Shown here: positions 42,002 through 51,119 of the stretch, piece by piece
How positions within the stretch are numbered: position 1 is the first letter of the stretch
Layout of the letters: each line of letters opens with the position of its first letter
NCBI RefSeq assembly: GCF_036634175.1
Contig: NZ_JAZIFX010000001.1
Location: 1,674,001-1,738,000 of the forward strand
From: Streptomyces sp. P9-A2
GTDB taxonomy: Bacteria; Actinomycetota; Actinomycetes; Streptomycetales; Streptomycetaceae
DNA length: 64,000 bases
Reading direction: 5' to 3'
Program-made: the position numbers and the translations under genes
The notes under the pieces: model-generated
What the model was told of the DNA's origin: nothing
Seen by the model: the letters and a program-made list of their open reading frames with translations, nothing else
Database searches by the model: none

Positions 42002-43182
42002 CCGACCGACGCCTCCAGCTCCTCCTCGATCTTGGCGATCAGGCGCTCCTCGATGTCCGGGACGCCGATCTGCTGGACCAGTTCGGCGAAGAAGCCGCGG
42101 ACCACCAGGCGGCGGGCGTCCTGCTCGGGGATGCCGCGGGCCATCAGGTAGAAGAGCTGCTCGTCGTCGAAGCGGCCGGTCGCGGAGGCGTGGCCGGCGC
42201 CGACGATCTCGCCGGTCTCGATCTCCAGGTTGGGCACGGAGTCGACGCGGGCGCCGTCGGTGAGGACGAGGTTGCGGTTCATCTCGTAGGTGTCGGTGCC
42301 CTCGGCCCTGGCCTGGATCAGCACGTCGCCGATCCACACGGCGTGCGCGCCGTCGCCCTGGAGCGCGCCCTTGTAGACGGCGTTGGACTTGCAGTGCGGG
42401 ACGTTGTGGTCGACCAGGAGGCGGTGCTCCTGGTGCTGGCCGGCGTCGGTGAAGTACAGGCCGAACAGCTCGGCCTCGCCGCCGGTGCCCGCGTAGGCCA
42501 CCCGGGGGTGCAGCCGGACCAGATCGCCGCCGAAGGTGACGACGACCGACTTGAAGGAGGCGTCGCGGCCGACGAGGGCGTTGTGCTGGGCGACGTGCAC
42601 GGCCTTGTCGTCCCAGTCCTGGACGGAGACGACGGTGAGCTTGGCGCCGTCGCCGAGGACGTACTCGACGTTGGCGGCGAGCACCACGTCACCGGTGTGG
42701 TCGATGACGACGACCGCCTCGGCGAAGGCACCGAGCTCGATCACCTGGTGGCCGTAGGCGGTGCCGCCCTCGCCGTGCACCGCGATGCGGATCGGCTCGG
42801 TGAGCACGGTCTCCTTCGGCACGGTCACGACCGAGGCCTGCTCGAAGGCGCTGTACGCCTGGGCGGCGACGCGGTCCACCGGCTTGCCGGCCCGGCCGAG
42901 CCGGGCGTCGTCGCGGCCGACCACCTCGACGCGGACGCCCTCGGGCGCCTCGACGGCGATCTTGACGCCTTCGGCGGTGGCGACGGCGGTGCCGTCGTGC
43001 AGACCGCGCAGGCGCTCCAGCGGGGTGAACCGCCATTCCTCCTCGCGGCCGTGCGGGACCGGGAAGTCCGCCACGTCGAAGGACGGGGGCGCGCTCATAC
43101 GGGTGGCGACGGTCGACTCGGCGGCCACCGCGATCGAGCCGGCGGTGGTGGAGCCCACCGGGAGATTCTGGGCCTCAGCCAT
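41998..43182 (-). CDS. sufD: Fe-S assembly protein SufD
   Basis: 394 residues, right-handed beta-helix scaffold. C-terminal SufBD core: NAVYKGALQGDGAHAVWIGDVLIQARAEGTDTYEMNRNLVLTDGARVDSVPNLEIE, VGAGHASATGRFDDEQLFYLMARGI. Pairs with SufB and SufC. Confidence 0.93.
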   Translation of the reverse strand: MAEAQNLPVGSTTAGSIAVAAESTVATRMSAPPSFDVADFPVPHGREEEWRFTPLERLRGLHDGTAVATAEGVKIAVEAPEGVRVEVVGRDDARLGRAGKPVDRVAAQAYSAFEQASVVTVPKETVLTEPIRIAVHGEGGTAYGHQVIELGAFAEAVVVIDHTGDVVLAANVEYVLGDGAKLTVVSVQDWDDKAVHVAQHNALVGRDASFKSVVVTFGGDLVRLHPRVAYAGTGGEAELFGLYFTDAGQHQEHRLLVDHNVPHCKSNAVYKGALQGDGAHAVWIGDVLIQARAEGTDTYEMNRNLVLTDGARVDSVPNLEIETGEIVGAGHASATGRFDDEQLFYLMARGIPEQDARRLVVRGFFAELVQQIGVPDIEERLIAKIEEELEASVG

Positions 43183-43238
43183 GGCTGTCGTAGTGCTCTC
43201 TTTCTGAGGGGGACGTGTGCTGTCCGACGGGGCGGGTC

Positions 43239-43274
43239 GGGTCGGCCGGCCGACAGGGTCGGGTCGGCCGGCCG
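43239..43274. repeat. 14-bp direct repeat in the sufB-sufD gap
   Basis: GGGTCGGCCGGCCG occurs at 43239-43252 and 43261-43274. Each copy contains the GGCCGGCC palindrome. The only sizeable gap (111 bp) in the operon; may form an attenuating or stabilising RNA structure. Confidence 0.5.
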
Positions 43275-43293
43275 GTGGGGGCGGGGCGGCGGG

Positions 43294-44715
43294 TCAGCCG
43301 ACCGCGCCCTCCATCTGCAGCTCGATCAGCCGGTTGAGCTCCAGCGCGTACTCCATCGGCAGTTCCTTGGCGATCGGCTCGACGAAGCCGCGGACGATCA
43401 TCGCCATCGCCTCGAACTCGGACAGACCGCGGCTCATCAGGTAGAAGAGCTGGTCCTCGGAGACCTTGGAGACGGTCGCCTCGTGGCCCATGGAGACGTC
43501 GTCCTCGCGGACGTCGACGTAGGGGTAGGTGTCCGAGCGGGAGATGGTGTCCACGAGCAGCGCGTCGCACAGCACGTTGGACTTGGCGCCGGGGGCGCCC
43601 TCACCGATCTCGATCAGACCGCGGTAGGAGGTGCGGCCGCCGCCGCGCGCCACCGACTTGGAGACGATGTTCGACGAGGTGTTCGGGGCCATGTGGACCA
43701 TCTTGGCGCCGGCGTCCTGGTGCTGGCCCTCGCCGGCGAAGGCGATGGACAGGGTCTCGCCCTTGGCGTGCTCGCCCATGAGGTAGACGGCCGGGTACTT
43801 CATCGTCACCTTGGAGCCGATGTTGCCGTCGACCCACTCCATGGTCGCGCCCTCGTAGGCCACGGCACGCTTGGTGACCAGGTTGTAGACGTTGTTCGAC
43901 CAGTTCTGGATGGTCGTGTAGCGGCAGCGGCCGCCCTTCTTGACGATGATCTCGACGACGGCGCTGTGCAGCGAGTCCGAGGTGTAGATCGGGGCGGTGC
44001 AGCCCTCGACGTAGTGGACGTAGGCGTCCTCGTCGACGATGATCAGCGTCCGCTCGAACTGGCCCATGTTCTCGGTGTTGATCCGGAAGTAGGCCTGGAG
44101 CGGAATGTCCACGTGGACACCCTTGGGGACGTAGATGAACGACCCGCCGGACCACACGGCCGAGTTCAGCGACGCGAACTTGTTGTCGCCGACCGGGATG
44201 ATGGTGCCGAAGTACTCCTGGAAGAGTTCCGGGTGCTCCTTCAGCGCGGTGTCCGTGTCGAGGAAGATGACGCCCTGCTCCTCCAGGTCCTCGCGGATCT
44301 GGTGGTAGACGACCTCGGACTCGTACTGCGCGGCGACACCGGCGACCAGGCGCTGCTTCTCCGCCTCGGGGATGCCGAGCCGGTCGTAGGTGTTCTTGAT
44401 GTCCTCGGGCAGGTCCTCCCAGGAGGCGGCCTGCTTCTCGGTGGAGCGCACGAAGTACTTGATGTTGTCGAAGTCGATGCCCGACAGGTCCGAGCCCCAG
44501 TTGGGCATGGGCTTCTTGTCGAACAGGCGCAGGCCCTTGAGCCGCAGCTTCAGCATCCACTCCGGCTCGTTCTTCTTCGCGGAGATGTCGCGGACGACGT
44601 CCTCGCTCAGACCGCGCTTGGCCGTGGCGCCTGCCGTGTCGGAGTCGGCCCAGCCGAATTCGTACGTGCCCAGACCCTCGAGTTCGGGGTGGGCAGTCTC
44701 CGTGGGGAGCGTCAT
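43294..44715 (-). CDS. sufB: Fe-S assembly protein SufB
   Basis: 473 residues. Typical blocks: [108 protein letters not shown], and the [17 protein letters not shown] end. Scaffold for cluster assembly with SufC/D. ATG overlaps the sufR stop by 4 bp. Confidence 0.95.
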   Translation of the reverse strand: MTLPTETAHPELEGLGTYEFGWADSDTAGATAKRGLSEDVVRDISAKKNEPEWMLKLRLKGLRLFDKKPMPNWGSDLSGIDFDNIKYFVRSTEKQAASWEDLPEDIKNTYDRLGIPEAEKQRLVAGVAAQYESEVVYHQIREDLEEQGVIFLDTDTALKEHPELFQEYFGTIIPVGDNKFASLNSAVWSGGSFIYVPKGVHVDIPLQAYFRINTENMGQFERTLIIVDEDAYVHYVEGCTAPIYTSDSLHSAVVEIIVKKGGRCRYTTIQNWSNNVYNLVTKRAVAYEGATMEWVDGNIGSKVTMKYPAVYLMGEHAKGETLSIAFAGEGQHQDAGAKMVHMAPNTSSNIVSKSVARGGGRTSYRGLIEIGEGAPGAKSNVLCDALLVDTISRSDTYPYVDVREDDVSMGHEATVSKVSEDQLFYLMSRGLSEFEAMAMIVRGFVEPIAKELPMEYALELNRLIELQMEGAVG

Positions 44716-45605
44716 GCGGGGTTCCTCCCGGCCGTGCTGGCGGATGCGATTGCGTTGTGGATGCGGGGCGAAGGCTTCTCGGACTTCGTCCCGGACGTTC
44801 TCTGGGGTGTCGAAGGCTCCGGTGGTTTCGGGGGCTTCGGGGGCGGTGAGGCCCCCGCGGCCCTCGAAACCGTCGAGGACTTCGGGATGAAGGTGGTGCA
44901 GACACCGTCGCCGTGGGCGATGGTGGCCAGCCGCTGGACATGCGTACCGAGCAGCTCGGCGAAGAATTCCGTCTCCGCCTCGCAGAGCTGCGGAAACCGC
45001 TCGGCGGCGTGGGCGACCGGGCAGTGGTGCTGGCACAGCTGCTCGCCCTGCTGCGGGTGGGGGGCGCTGCGCGCGGTGGCAGCGTACCCGTCCGCGGTGA
45101 GCGCCCGGGCCAGGGCGTGGGCGCGCTCCTCGGGGGCCGCCGCCGCCACCGCCTCGCGGTACGAGCCGGCCTGGGCGGCGATCCGGGCGCGGGCGAACGC
45201 GGCGATCGCGTCGTCGCCCTCCCGCTCGCCGATCCACCGCAGGGCGTCCACGGCCAGTTCGTCGTACGACTGGTCGAAGGCGTCCCGCCCGCAGTCGGTG
45301 AGGGCGAAGACCTTGGCCGGGCGTCCGCGGGTGCGTGCACCGTAGACCCGCCGTTCGCGCGCCTCCACGATTCCGTCGGCGGCCAGGACGTCGAGGTGCC
45401 GGCGGACGGCCGCCTGGGTCAGGCCGAGCCGCTGGGCGAGTTCGGAGACGGTCGACGGGCCGTGGTCCAGGACGGAGCGCACGACCCGGTTGCGGGTGGA
45501 CCGCTCACCGGTCGCGAGTTCCCCCTGGGGAGGCTCTGTCGATCGCGCACCGTTTTTCACAACACCATTGTTGCGTAATTCATCCGGCCCGGGCAAGTCG
45601 CGCAT
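44712..45605 (-). CDS. sufR: SufR, Fe-S-dependent repressor of the suf operon
   Basis: Winged-helix regulator (DeoR/ArsR-like): [47 protein letters not shown]. Cluster-ligand region [24 protein letters not shown]. Long Pro-rich C-tail. It senses Fe-S status and represses suf. The ATG at 45605 gives 297 residues; GTG at 45560 is an attractive alternative because a dyad (CAACA-N4-TGTTG, 45560-45573) covers it, and the residues before it look non-conserved. First gene of the operon, divergent from an AAC(3)-like gene. Confidence 0.92.
   Translation of the reverse strand: MRDLPGPDELRNNGVVKNGARSTEPPQGELATGERSTRNRVVRSVLDHGPSTVSELAQRLGLTQAAVRRHLDVLAADGIVEARERRVYGARTRGRPAKVFALTDCGRDAFDQSYDELAVDALRWIGEREGDDAIAAFARARIAAQAGSYREAVAAAAPEERAHALARALTADGYAATARSAPHPQQGEQLCQHHCPVAHAAERFPQLCEAETEFFAELLGTHVQRLATIAHGDGVCTTFIPKSSTVSRAAGASPPPKPPKPPEPSTPQRTSGTKSEKPSPRIHNAIASASTAGRNPA
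45560..45573. promoter_or_regulatory. Short dyad at the sufR start, candidate SufR operator
   Basis: CAACA (45560-45564), 4 bp, TGTTG (45569-45573). Overlaps the possible GTG start of sufR, a fitting place for autorepression. Inferred from position and symmetry. Confidence 0.45.
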
Positions 45606-45631
45606 GATTCACCCCAGGGTGCGCTGCATCA

Positions 45632-45647
45632 CTTAGGTAAACCTAAG
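45632..45647. promoter_or_regulatory. Iron-box-like palindrome
   Basis: CTTAGGT-AA-ACCTAAG, exact arms. The half-site TTAGGT/ACCTAA is that of DtxR/IdeR/DmdR iron boxes, although the spacing here (14-bp core) is shorter than the usual 19-bp box. It lies 27 bp upstream of the sufR ATG and 74 bp before the AAC(3)-like gene. Confidence 0.5.
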
Positions 45648-45720
45648 ATGACCTGCGGAAACGATCCTTGATCGATCAAATCGGTGGCATCCCCGGACCG
45701 CTCCAGGGACACTGCCGGAC

Positions 45721-46530
45721 ATGCCCGCACCCCCGCCGACCGGCCCTCTTGTCACCCGGGACACCCTCGCCACCGGTCTCACCCAGCTCGGCGTACGGCC
45801 CGGCGAGACCGTCCTCGTGCACTCCTCGCTCAGCTCCCTGGGCTGGGTCAACGGCGGCCCGGTCGCGGTCGTCGACGCGCTGCTCGACGTGCTGGGTCCG
45901 GACGGCACCCTGGTCGTCCCGGCCCAGTCCGGCGACCTCTCCGACCCGGCGCTGTGGAGCGATCCGCCGGTGCCGGAGACCTGGTGGGAGACCATCCGGG
46001 CCACCATGCCCGGCTACGACCCGGCGATCACCCCCACCCGCGGGGTGGGCATCGTCCCGGAGACGGTACGGACCTGGCCCGGCGCCCGGCGCAGCGCCCA
46101 TCCGCAGACCTCGTTCGCCGCACTCGGCCGGCGCGCGGCGGAGGTCGTCGCGGTGCACGCGCGGGACTGCCGACTGGGCGAGGACAGTCCGCTGGCGGCC
46201 CTGGAGCGACTGGACGCGCGGGTGCTGCTGCTCGGCACCGGGTACGACACCTGCACCTGCTTCCACCTCGCCGAGTACCGGATACCGTCCCCGCTCGCCG
46301 CCGTGGGCCGCCCCGGCCCGGCGGGCTGGGAGACGCTGCCCGAGGTGTCGATCACCTCCGAGCGCTTCGACGAACTGGGCCACGACTTCGAACGGGACCG
46401 CCCCCTGGACCACCCCGTCCTCCGCGGCAGGGTCGGGGCGGCCGAGGCGCGGCTGTTCCCGCTGCCGGACGCGGTGGCCTACGCGCAGAAGTGGCTGGAA
46501 GTGCACCGGCCCCGTACGGAGGAGTTCTGA
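45721..46530 (+). CDS. AAC(3)-family aminoglycoside N-acetyltransferase-like protein
   Basis: 269 residues of the Antibiotic_NAT family: [50 protein letters not shown] with the catalytic-type His, [18 protein letters not shown]. Members acetylate the 3-amino group of aminoglycosides with acetyl-CoA. Resistance is possible but many chromosomal homologues have unknown substrates. No ribosome site before the ATG at 45721. Confidence 0.85.
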   Translation: MPAPPPTGPLVTRDTLATGLTQLGVRPGETVLVHSSLSSLGWVNGGPVAVVDALLDVLGPDGTLVVPAQSGDLSDPALWSDPPVPETWWETIRATMPGYDPAITPTRGVGIVPETVRTWPGARRSAHPQTSFAALGRRAAEVVAVHARDCRLGEDSPLAALERLDARVLLLGTGYDTCTCFHLAEYRIPSPLAAVGRPGPAGWETLPEVSITSERFDELGHDFERDRPLDHPVLRGRVGAAEARLFPLPDAVAYAQKWLEVHRPRTEEF

Positions 46531-46597
46531 ACCCGAACCCCGGCAGTTCCCAACCCCCCGGCCTGAGCCCCCCGGCGCCTCCCTAGACTCGTGACCC

Positions 46598-47521
46598 ATG
46601 CGAAGCGAGCCCGTGGTCCAGGTGCAGGCCCTGGTGAAGCGGTACGGCACGAAGACCGCGGTGGACGGCCTCGACCTGGTGGCACGGCAGGGCGTGACGG
46701 CCGTGCTCGGACCCAACGGGGCGGGCAAGACGACCACGGTGGAGACCTGCGAGGGATACCGGCGCCCGGACTCCGGCACGGTGCGCGTCCTGGGCCTGGA
46801 CCCGGTGCGCCAGTCGGCCGCGCTCAGACCCCGCGTCGGCGTGATGCTCCAGTCCGGCGGCGTCTACTCGGGCGCGCGGGCCGACGAGATGCTCCGGCAC
46901 ATGGCCAAGCTGCACGCGCACCCCCTGGACGTGGACGCGCTGATCGAGCGCCTCGGCCTCGGTTCCTGCGGCCGTACGACGTACCGGCGGCTCTCCGGCG
47001 GCCAGCAGCAGCGGCTCGCGCTGGCGATGGCCGTGGTCGGGCGCCCGGAACTGGTCTTCCTGGACGAGCCGACCGCCGGACTCGACCCGCAGGCCCGCCG
47101 CGCCACCTGGGACCTCGTACGGGATCTGCGCGCCGACGGGGTCTCCGTCATCCTCACCACGCACCACATGGACGAGGCCGAGCAGCTCGCCGACGACGTC
47201 GCGATCATCGACGCCGGCCGGGTGGTGGCCCAGGGCAGCCCCGAGGAGCTGTGCCGGGGCGGTGCCGAGAACACCCTGCGCTTCTCGGGCCGGCCGGGGC
47301 TGGACGTGGTCTCCCTGCTCAAGGCGTTGCCGTCCGACTCCCAGGCCGACGAACCGGCCCCGGGCTCGTACCGGGTGGTCGGCGAGGTGGACCCGCAACT
47401 GCTCGCCACGGTCACGTCCTGGTGCGCGCAGCACGGCGTCCTGCCGGACCGGATCTCGGTCGAACGGCACACCCTGGAGGACGTCTTCCTGGAACTGACG
47501 GGCAAGGAGCTGCGTTCATGA
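46598..47521 (+). CDS. ABC-2 exporter ATP-binding protein
   Basis: 307 residues. Walker A GPNGAGKT (38-45), signature LSGGQQQR (132-139), Walker B ELVFLDEP (151-158), H-loop TTHHMDEAEQ. Architecture of drug/antibiotic or polysaccharide exporters (CcmA/DrrA group). TAGACT eight bases before the ATG suggests near-leaderless transcription. Stop is coupled to the 31-codon ORF and permease. Confidence 0.93.
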   Translation: MRSEPVVQVQALVKRYGTKTAVDGLDLVARQGVTAVLGPNGAGKTTTVETCEGYRRPDSGTVRVLGLDPVRQSAALRPRVGVMLQSGGVYSGARADEMLRHMAKLHAHPLDVDALIERLGLGSCGRTTYRRLSGGQQQRLALAMAVVGRPELVFLDEPTAGLDPQARRATWDLVRDLRADGVSVILTTHHMDEAEQLADDVAIIDAGRVVAQGSPEELCRGGAENTLRFSGRPGLDVVSLLKALPSDSQADEPAPGSYRVVGEVDPQLLATVTSWCAQHGVLPDRISVERHTLEDVFLELTGKELRS

Positions 47522-47613
47522 TCCTGGTCCGCACGGAGACCGGCCGGGGGCCCGGGGGCCGCCCCCCGGGAAGACACAGCCTGGAACCGACCGGCAAGGA
47601 GCTGCGCTCGTGA
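47518..47613 (+). CDS. 31-residue coupling ORF made by a duplicated gene tail
   Basis: Starts with an ATG overlapping the ATPase stop (ATGA) and ends with a TGA overlapping the permease GTG (GTGA). Its last eleven residues, SLEPTGKELRS, nearly repeat the ATPase C-terminus LELTGKELRS; the DNA is similar too. So the 3' end of the ATPase gene, with its ribosome-site AAGGAG, appears duplicated around a G/C-rich spacer. The peptide itself may not matter; ribosome hand-over may. Confidence 0.6.
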   Translation: MILVRTETGRGPGGRPPGRHSLEPTGKELRS

Positions 47614-48434
47614 ATTCGGTGAATCCGGTGGACCCGGCACCCACCGGGACCAGTGAAACCGGCGGGGCCGGCACGGGCGCCTACGCGCCGAAGCCCGGCG
47701 CGGCGCCGCTCCCCCGCATGATCGCGGCGCAGGCGGTGCTCGAGACGAAGATGCTGCTGCGCAACGGCGAGCAGCTGCTGCTCACCGTGGTCATCCCCAC
47801 GCTGCTGCTGGTGCTGTTCAGCACCGTGGACATCGTGGACACCGGCGCGGGCGAGGCCGTGGACTTCCTCGCCCCCGGGGTCCTCGCGCTGGCGGTGATG
47901 TCGACGGCGTTCACCGGGCAGGCCATCGCCACCGGTTTCGAGCGCCGGTACGGGGTGCTGAAGCGGCTGGCCTCGTCACCGCTGCCGCGCTGGGCGCTGA
48001 TGACCGCGAAAACGCTGTCGGTGCTGGTCACCGAGGTGCTCCAGATCATTCTGCTGACGGTGATCGCGTTCGCGCTGGGCTGGTCGCCGCAGGGCAACCC
48101 GTTGGTGGTGCTCCTGCTGCTGGTGCTGGGCACGGCCGCCTTCTCGGGGCTCGGTCTGCTGATGGCGGGCACCCTGAAGGCCGAGGCGACACTCGCCGCC
48201 GCCAACCTGGTGTTCCTGCTGCTGCTCGTCGGCGGCGGGGTCGTGGTGCCACTGGACAACTTCCCGGACGCCGCGCAGAACGTCCTCGGGCTGCTGCCCG
48301 TCTCGGCGCTCTCGGAGGGACTGCGGGACGTGCTCCAGGACGGGGCGGGGCTGCCGTGGGGCCAGGTCGCGATCCTCGCCGTGTGGGCGGTCGCGGGGCT
48401 GGCGGCGGCCGGCAGGTTCTTCCGCTGGGAGTGA
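47610..48434 (+). CDS. ABC-2-type transporter permease
   Basis: 274 residues with a Gly/Pro-rich cytoplasmic tail (1-35) and six helices: LLLTVVIPTLLLVLF, VLALAVMSTAFTGQAIATGFERRYGVLKRLASSPLPRWALMTAK around the conserved cytosolic helix, VVLLLLVLGTAAFSGLGLLMAGTL, and NLVFLLLLVGGGVVVPL. GTG start coupled to the preceding ORF; partner of the ATPase. Confidence 0.9.
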   Translation: MNSVNPVDPAPTGTSETGGAGTGAYAPKPGAAPLPRMIAAQAVLETKMLLRNGEQLLLTVVIPTLLLVLFSTVDIVDTGAGEAVDFLAPGVLALAVMSTAFTGQAIATGFERRYGVLKRLASSPLPRWALMTAKTLSVLVTEVLQIILLTVIAFALGWSPQGNPLVVLLLLVLGTAAFSGLGLLMAGTLKAEATLAAANLVFLLLLVGGGVVVPLDNFPDAAQNVLGLLPVSALSEGLRDVLQDGAGLPWGQVAILAVWAVAGLAAAGRFFRWE

Positions 48435-48503
48435 GCGGGCGGCGGAAACGGGACGGAACCGCCACAGGGCGGACCCTCGTGAAAGCATGCACAAGCGGCG
48501 CCC

Positions 48504-48509
48504 TACGAT
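48504..48509 (+). promoter_or_regulatory. -10 element for leaderless ctaA
   Basis: TACGAT lies 7 bp before GTG 48517. TSS would coincide with the start codon; no ribosome site is present there. Confidence 0.5.
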
Positions 48510-48516
48510 GGGTCGT

Positions 48517-49539
48517 GTGCCAAACCTGACCCGCGCCGACGCCCAGGCGGCCCTGCGCAGCCCCCTCGCCTTCATCGCCGCACGCTGGACCCCGGACCCC
48601 CGGACGGTCCGGCGGGCGGTCCTCGCCGCGCTCGTCATGTCGGTGGTCATCGTGGTCACCGGCGGTGCGGTGCGGCTGACCGGCTCCGGTCTGGGCTGCC
48701 CGACCTGGCCCAAATGCACCGATGACTCCCTCACCTCCACCCGCGAGATGGGGGTGCACGGTGTCATCGAGTTCGGCAACCGGCTGCTGACGTACGTGCT
48801 GTGTGCCGCCGTCGGCTGGGCGATCGTCGCCGTGCGCTCCGAGAAGCCGTTCCGGCGCAGCCTGACGCGGCTGGGCTGGGCGCAGTTCTGGATCGTGATG
48901 GGCAATGCGATCCTCGGCGGCATCGTGGTCCTGGTCGGCCTGAACCCGTACACGGTCGCGGCGCACTTCCTGCTCTCCTCCGCGCTGATCGCGGTCGCCG
49001 CCGTGATGTGGCAGCGCGTCCGCGAGGGCGACGGGGAACCCCGGCCGCTGGTCGGCAAGCCGGTACGGCAGCTGGTGTGGTTCCTGGTGATCGCCTCCGT
49101 GCTGCTGATCGCGATCGGCACGGTGGTGACCGGCGCGGGGCCGCACGCGGGCGACTCCAGCGAGGTCGCGCGGATGCCGGTGGACTCGGCGATGGTCAGC
49201 AAGCTGCACGCCGTGCTGGCGTGGGTGGTGGCGACGCTGACGTTCGCCCTGTGGTTCGTCCTCAAGGCGGTCGACGCCCCCGAGGGCCCGCTGCACCGCA
49301 CCCGGGAGCTGTTCCTGATCATCCTCGCGCAGGGCGTGATCGGCTACGTCCAGTACTTCACGGACCTGCCCGAGGTCCTGGTGGGCGCCCACATGTTCGG
49401 CTCCTGCGTGATGTGGATCTGGGTGGTACGGGTCCTGCTGTCGCTGCGCGAGCGGCCGGACACGCCGGTGGCCGGTCCGCCGGTGTCACCCGCTCGGTCG
49501 TCCGACGCCACGAGCGCGTCGATCGCCGGTCCCAGGTAG
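48517..49539 (+). CDS. ctaA: Haem A synthase CtaA (COX15)
   Basis: 340 residues, eight helices. Cys61 and Cys67 in GLGCPTWPKC form the extracellular pair, followed by conserved HGVIEFGNRL. It oxidises haem O to haem A for cytochrome c oxidase. GTG 48517 is preferred because of the leaderless -10; ATGs at 48487 and 48508 are alternatives. The C-terminus (TPVAGPPVSPARSSDATS...) extends 196 bp into the convergent nucleotidyltransferase gene. Confidence 0.9.
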   Translation: MPNLTRADAQAALRSPLAFIAARWTPDPRTVRRAVLAALVMSVVIVVTGGAVRLTGSGLGCPTWPKCTDDSLTSTREMGVHGVIEFGNRLLTYVLCAAVGWAIVAVRSEKPFRRSLTRLGWAQFWIVMGNAILGGIVVLVGLNPYTVAAHFLLSSALIAVAAVMWQRVREGDGEPRPLVGKPVRQLVWFLVIASVLLIAIGTVVTGAGPHAGDSSEVARMPVDSAMVSKLHAVLAWVVATLTFALWFVLKAVDAPEGPLHRTRELFLIILAQGVIGYVQYFTDLPEVLVGAHMFGSCVMWIWVVRVLLSLRERPDTPVAGPPVSPARSSDATSASIAGPR

Positions 49540-50231
49540 TCCCGGGTCAGCCGCGCCCGGCGCAGAACCCATTCCTCGTCGGGCGGCGCGGGGTCCTCGT
49601 AACGCCGCCTCCGGACGTCCTCGACGACCTCGCCGGGGGCGCCGAGGGCGGTCAGTACCTCCAGGGCCTCCCCCTTGGAGACCAGTCGGCCCTCCCGCAG
49701 TGTGACCGTGGCACGGGCGAAGGTCAGCAGGCCCAGGTCGACCCACACGTCCTGCGTCCAGTGGACGGCCCGGTCCACCTCCCGCCGCCAGAAGTCGCGC
49801 TGGTCGCGCACCACGAACGCGGCGAGGTCGCCGTCCGGCACCGGCGGCAGCACGGCCGCGGGCGGCGCACCGTGCAGGACCCGGCCGAAGCGGTGCAGCT
49901 CGGCCCGGGTGACCGGAGTGACCGTTCGCCCGAAGAGCTGCTCGTGCGCCCAGGTCAGGTGGCGCCGCTCGGCGTCTCCGGCCGTGTCCGGTGTCAGATA
50001 GGTGCAGTGCAGCCGGTCGGCGAGTGGCTCGTTCCGCAGGCGGGCGTGCAGCAGCGCCACCCGCCACACCGTCCGGGCCGTGACCGGGTGGTCCAGGACC
50101 GTGATGAGGTCCAGGTCGCTGCGACCCTCCCGGTAGTCGCCGCCGGCCAGGGAGCCGTGCGCCCAGACGGCGACCGGGGCGAGCGGCGCGAGGCCGGTGA
50201 GGAAGCGGTCGAGCAGGGCGTCGGTGGTCAT
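49344..50231 (-). CDS. Nucleotidyltransferase-domain protein (AadA-like)
   Basis: 295 residues. Pol-beta superfamily motif: VWAHGSLAGGDYREGRSDLDLITVL (GS...DxD). A helical C-terminal domain follows (HEQLFGRTVTPVTRAELHRFG, FVVRDQRDFWRREVDRAVHWTQDVWVDLGLLTFARAT). Resembles aminoglycoside adenylyltransferases and minimal nucleotidyltransferases. The frame runs on past the recognisable end (about ALVASDD) into antisense of ctaA. ATG 50231. Confidence 0.8.
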   Translation of the reverse strand: MTTDALLDRFLTGLAPLAPVAVWAHGSLAGGDYREGRSDLDLITVLDHPVTARTVWRVALLHARLRNEPLADRLHCTYLTPDTAGDAERRHLTWAHEQLFGRTVTPVTRAELHRFGRVLHGAPPAAVLPPVPDGDLAAFVVRDQRDFWRREVDRAVHWTQDVWVDLGLLTFARATVTLREGRLVSKGEALEVLTALGAPGEVVEDVRRRRYEDPAPPDEEWVLRRARLTRDYLGPAIDALVASDDRAGDTGGPATGVSGRSRSDSRTRTTQIHITQEPNMWAPTRTSGRSVKYWT

Positions 50232-50612
50232 CCACCCAGTCTTCACGCCCGCTCCGGCCCGCACACCCCCCGCGCTCTCGCCTCGCTTCAGCCCGTACGC
50301 CCTGCCCGCGTTCCCCGAGGTAACCGTTCCAGCCACCCGCTGCGCGTCGACGAGCGTGCCCCGCTGAGAGCGGGCGTGCGCCCGCGGCGTGTGGTTCGGG
50401 CAGCCCTTGGGCGGCGCTGGAGAAGAGGGCCTTGCCGGAGGGGGCGAGTTCCGGGACCTCGGCGAGGACGGGCGCCGCGCCGACGCCGGTGCGGGTGAGG
50501 GCGGCACCGGAGTCGACGCGCCCATGCGGGCGGAGGCCCGCCGGACAGGCGTCATACCGGCGGACCGGGCAGCCGTGGGGCAAGGACGAGGGCGGCGCCG
50601 CCCGGCGTTCCC
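50232..50612. other. 380-bp gap, possible gene remnant
   Basis: No intact gene. A leftward frame near 50400-50525 reads like protein (GAALTRTGVGAAPVLAEVPELAPSGKALF in shorter blocks) but has no start, continuation or family, and may be debris. It also holds the promoter of the leftward nucleotidyltransferase. Confidence 0.4.
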
Positions 50613-50640
50613 GGCCTTCGGCCGGCGCCGGCCGAAGGCC
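50613..50640. terminator. 28-nt perfect palindrome terminator
   Basis: GGCCTTCGGCCGGC followed directly by its complement. It lies five bases after the stop of the leftward 126-residue gene. Confidence 0.75.
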
Positions 50641-50645
50641 GTGGT

Positions 50646-51026
50646 TCAGCCGTTGGCCGGGCCGCCGATCTGGAGGCCCGCCATACGGGTCCATTCGTAC
50701 CGGCCGGTCCTGACCTTGGCCGCGAACTCGCCGTCGAAGTCGTCGTGGAGGGTGATGCCCGCCCGCTCGGCCGCCTTCCGGGCGATGGGGTAGGAGTGGG
50801 CGACCAGGTTGCCCCAGTCACCGTCCTCACCGACGAGCACGATCCGGGCTCCGCGCTGTCCGAGGTAGGCGATCTGCCCTTCGGCTCCGCCGTGGGCGGT
50901 GGCGAAGCCGCTGATCTGCTTGGCGAGCTTGGCCGCCTTACGGTCGGCCTTGCGCTCGGTCTTCTGTTCGGCCCGCTGCTCGGAGGTCTGCTCGGCCTTC
51001 GGGTCCGACTGCTGCGTGTCTGCCAT
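50646..51026 (-). CDS. Conserved-looking hypothetical protein (126 aa)
   Basis: Highly charged N-terminus (residues 5-38: EQRAEQKTERKADRKAAKLAK) predicted as coiled coil, then a compact domain: IAYLGQRGARIVLVGEDGDWGNLVAHSYPIARKAAERAGITLHDDFDGEFAAKVRTGRYEW. No named family. Good coding bias. Next to ctaB on the same strand. Confidence 0.7.
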   Translation of the reverse strand: MADTQQSDPKAEQTSEQRAEQKTERKADRKAAKLAKQISGFATAHGGAEGQIAYLGQRGARIVLVGEDGDWGNLVAHSYPIARKAAERAGITLHDDFDGEFAAKVRTGRYEWTRMAGLQIGGPANG

Positions 51027-51119
51027 GACCAGGATGCTACCGACGGGTAGATCGAACGGCGACGGGCGGGGTCCGTGGCTTTGGCCACGGACCCCGCCCG
51101 GGGGACGCGTCGGAAGGGC

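Noticed and set aside
42190..45345. 1051-codon rightward open frame opposite sufB/sufD
   Set aside because: Antisense of well-supported suf genes; composition (V/G/D/H-rich) typical of a mirrored frame.
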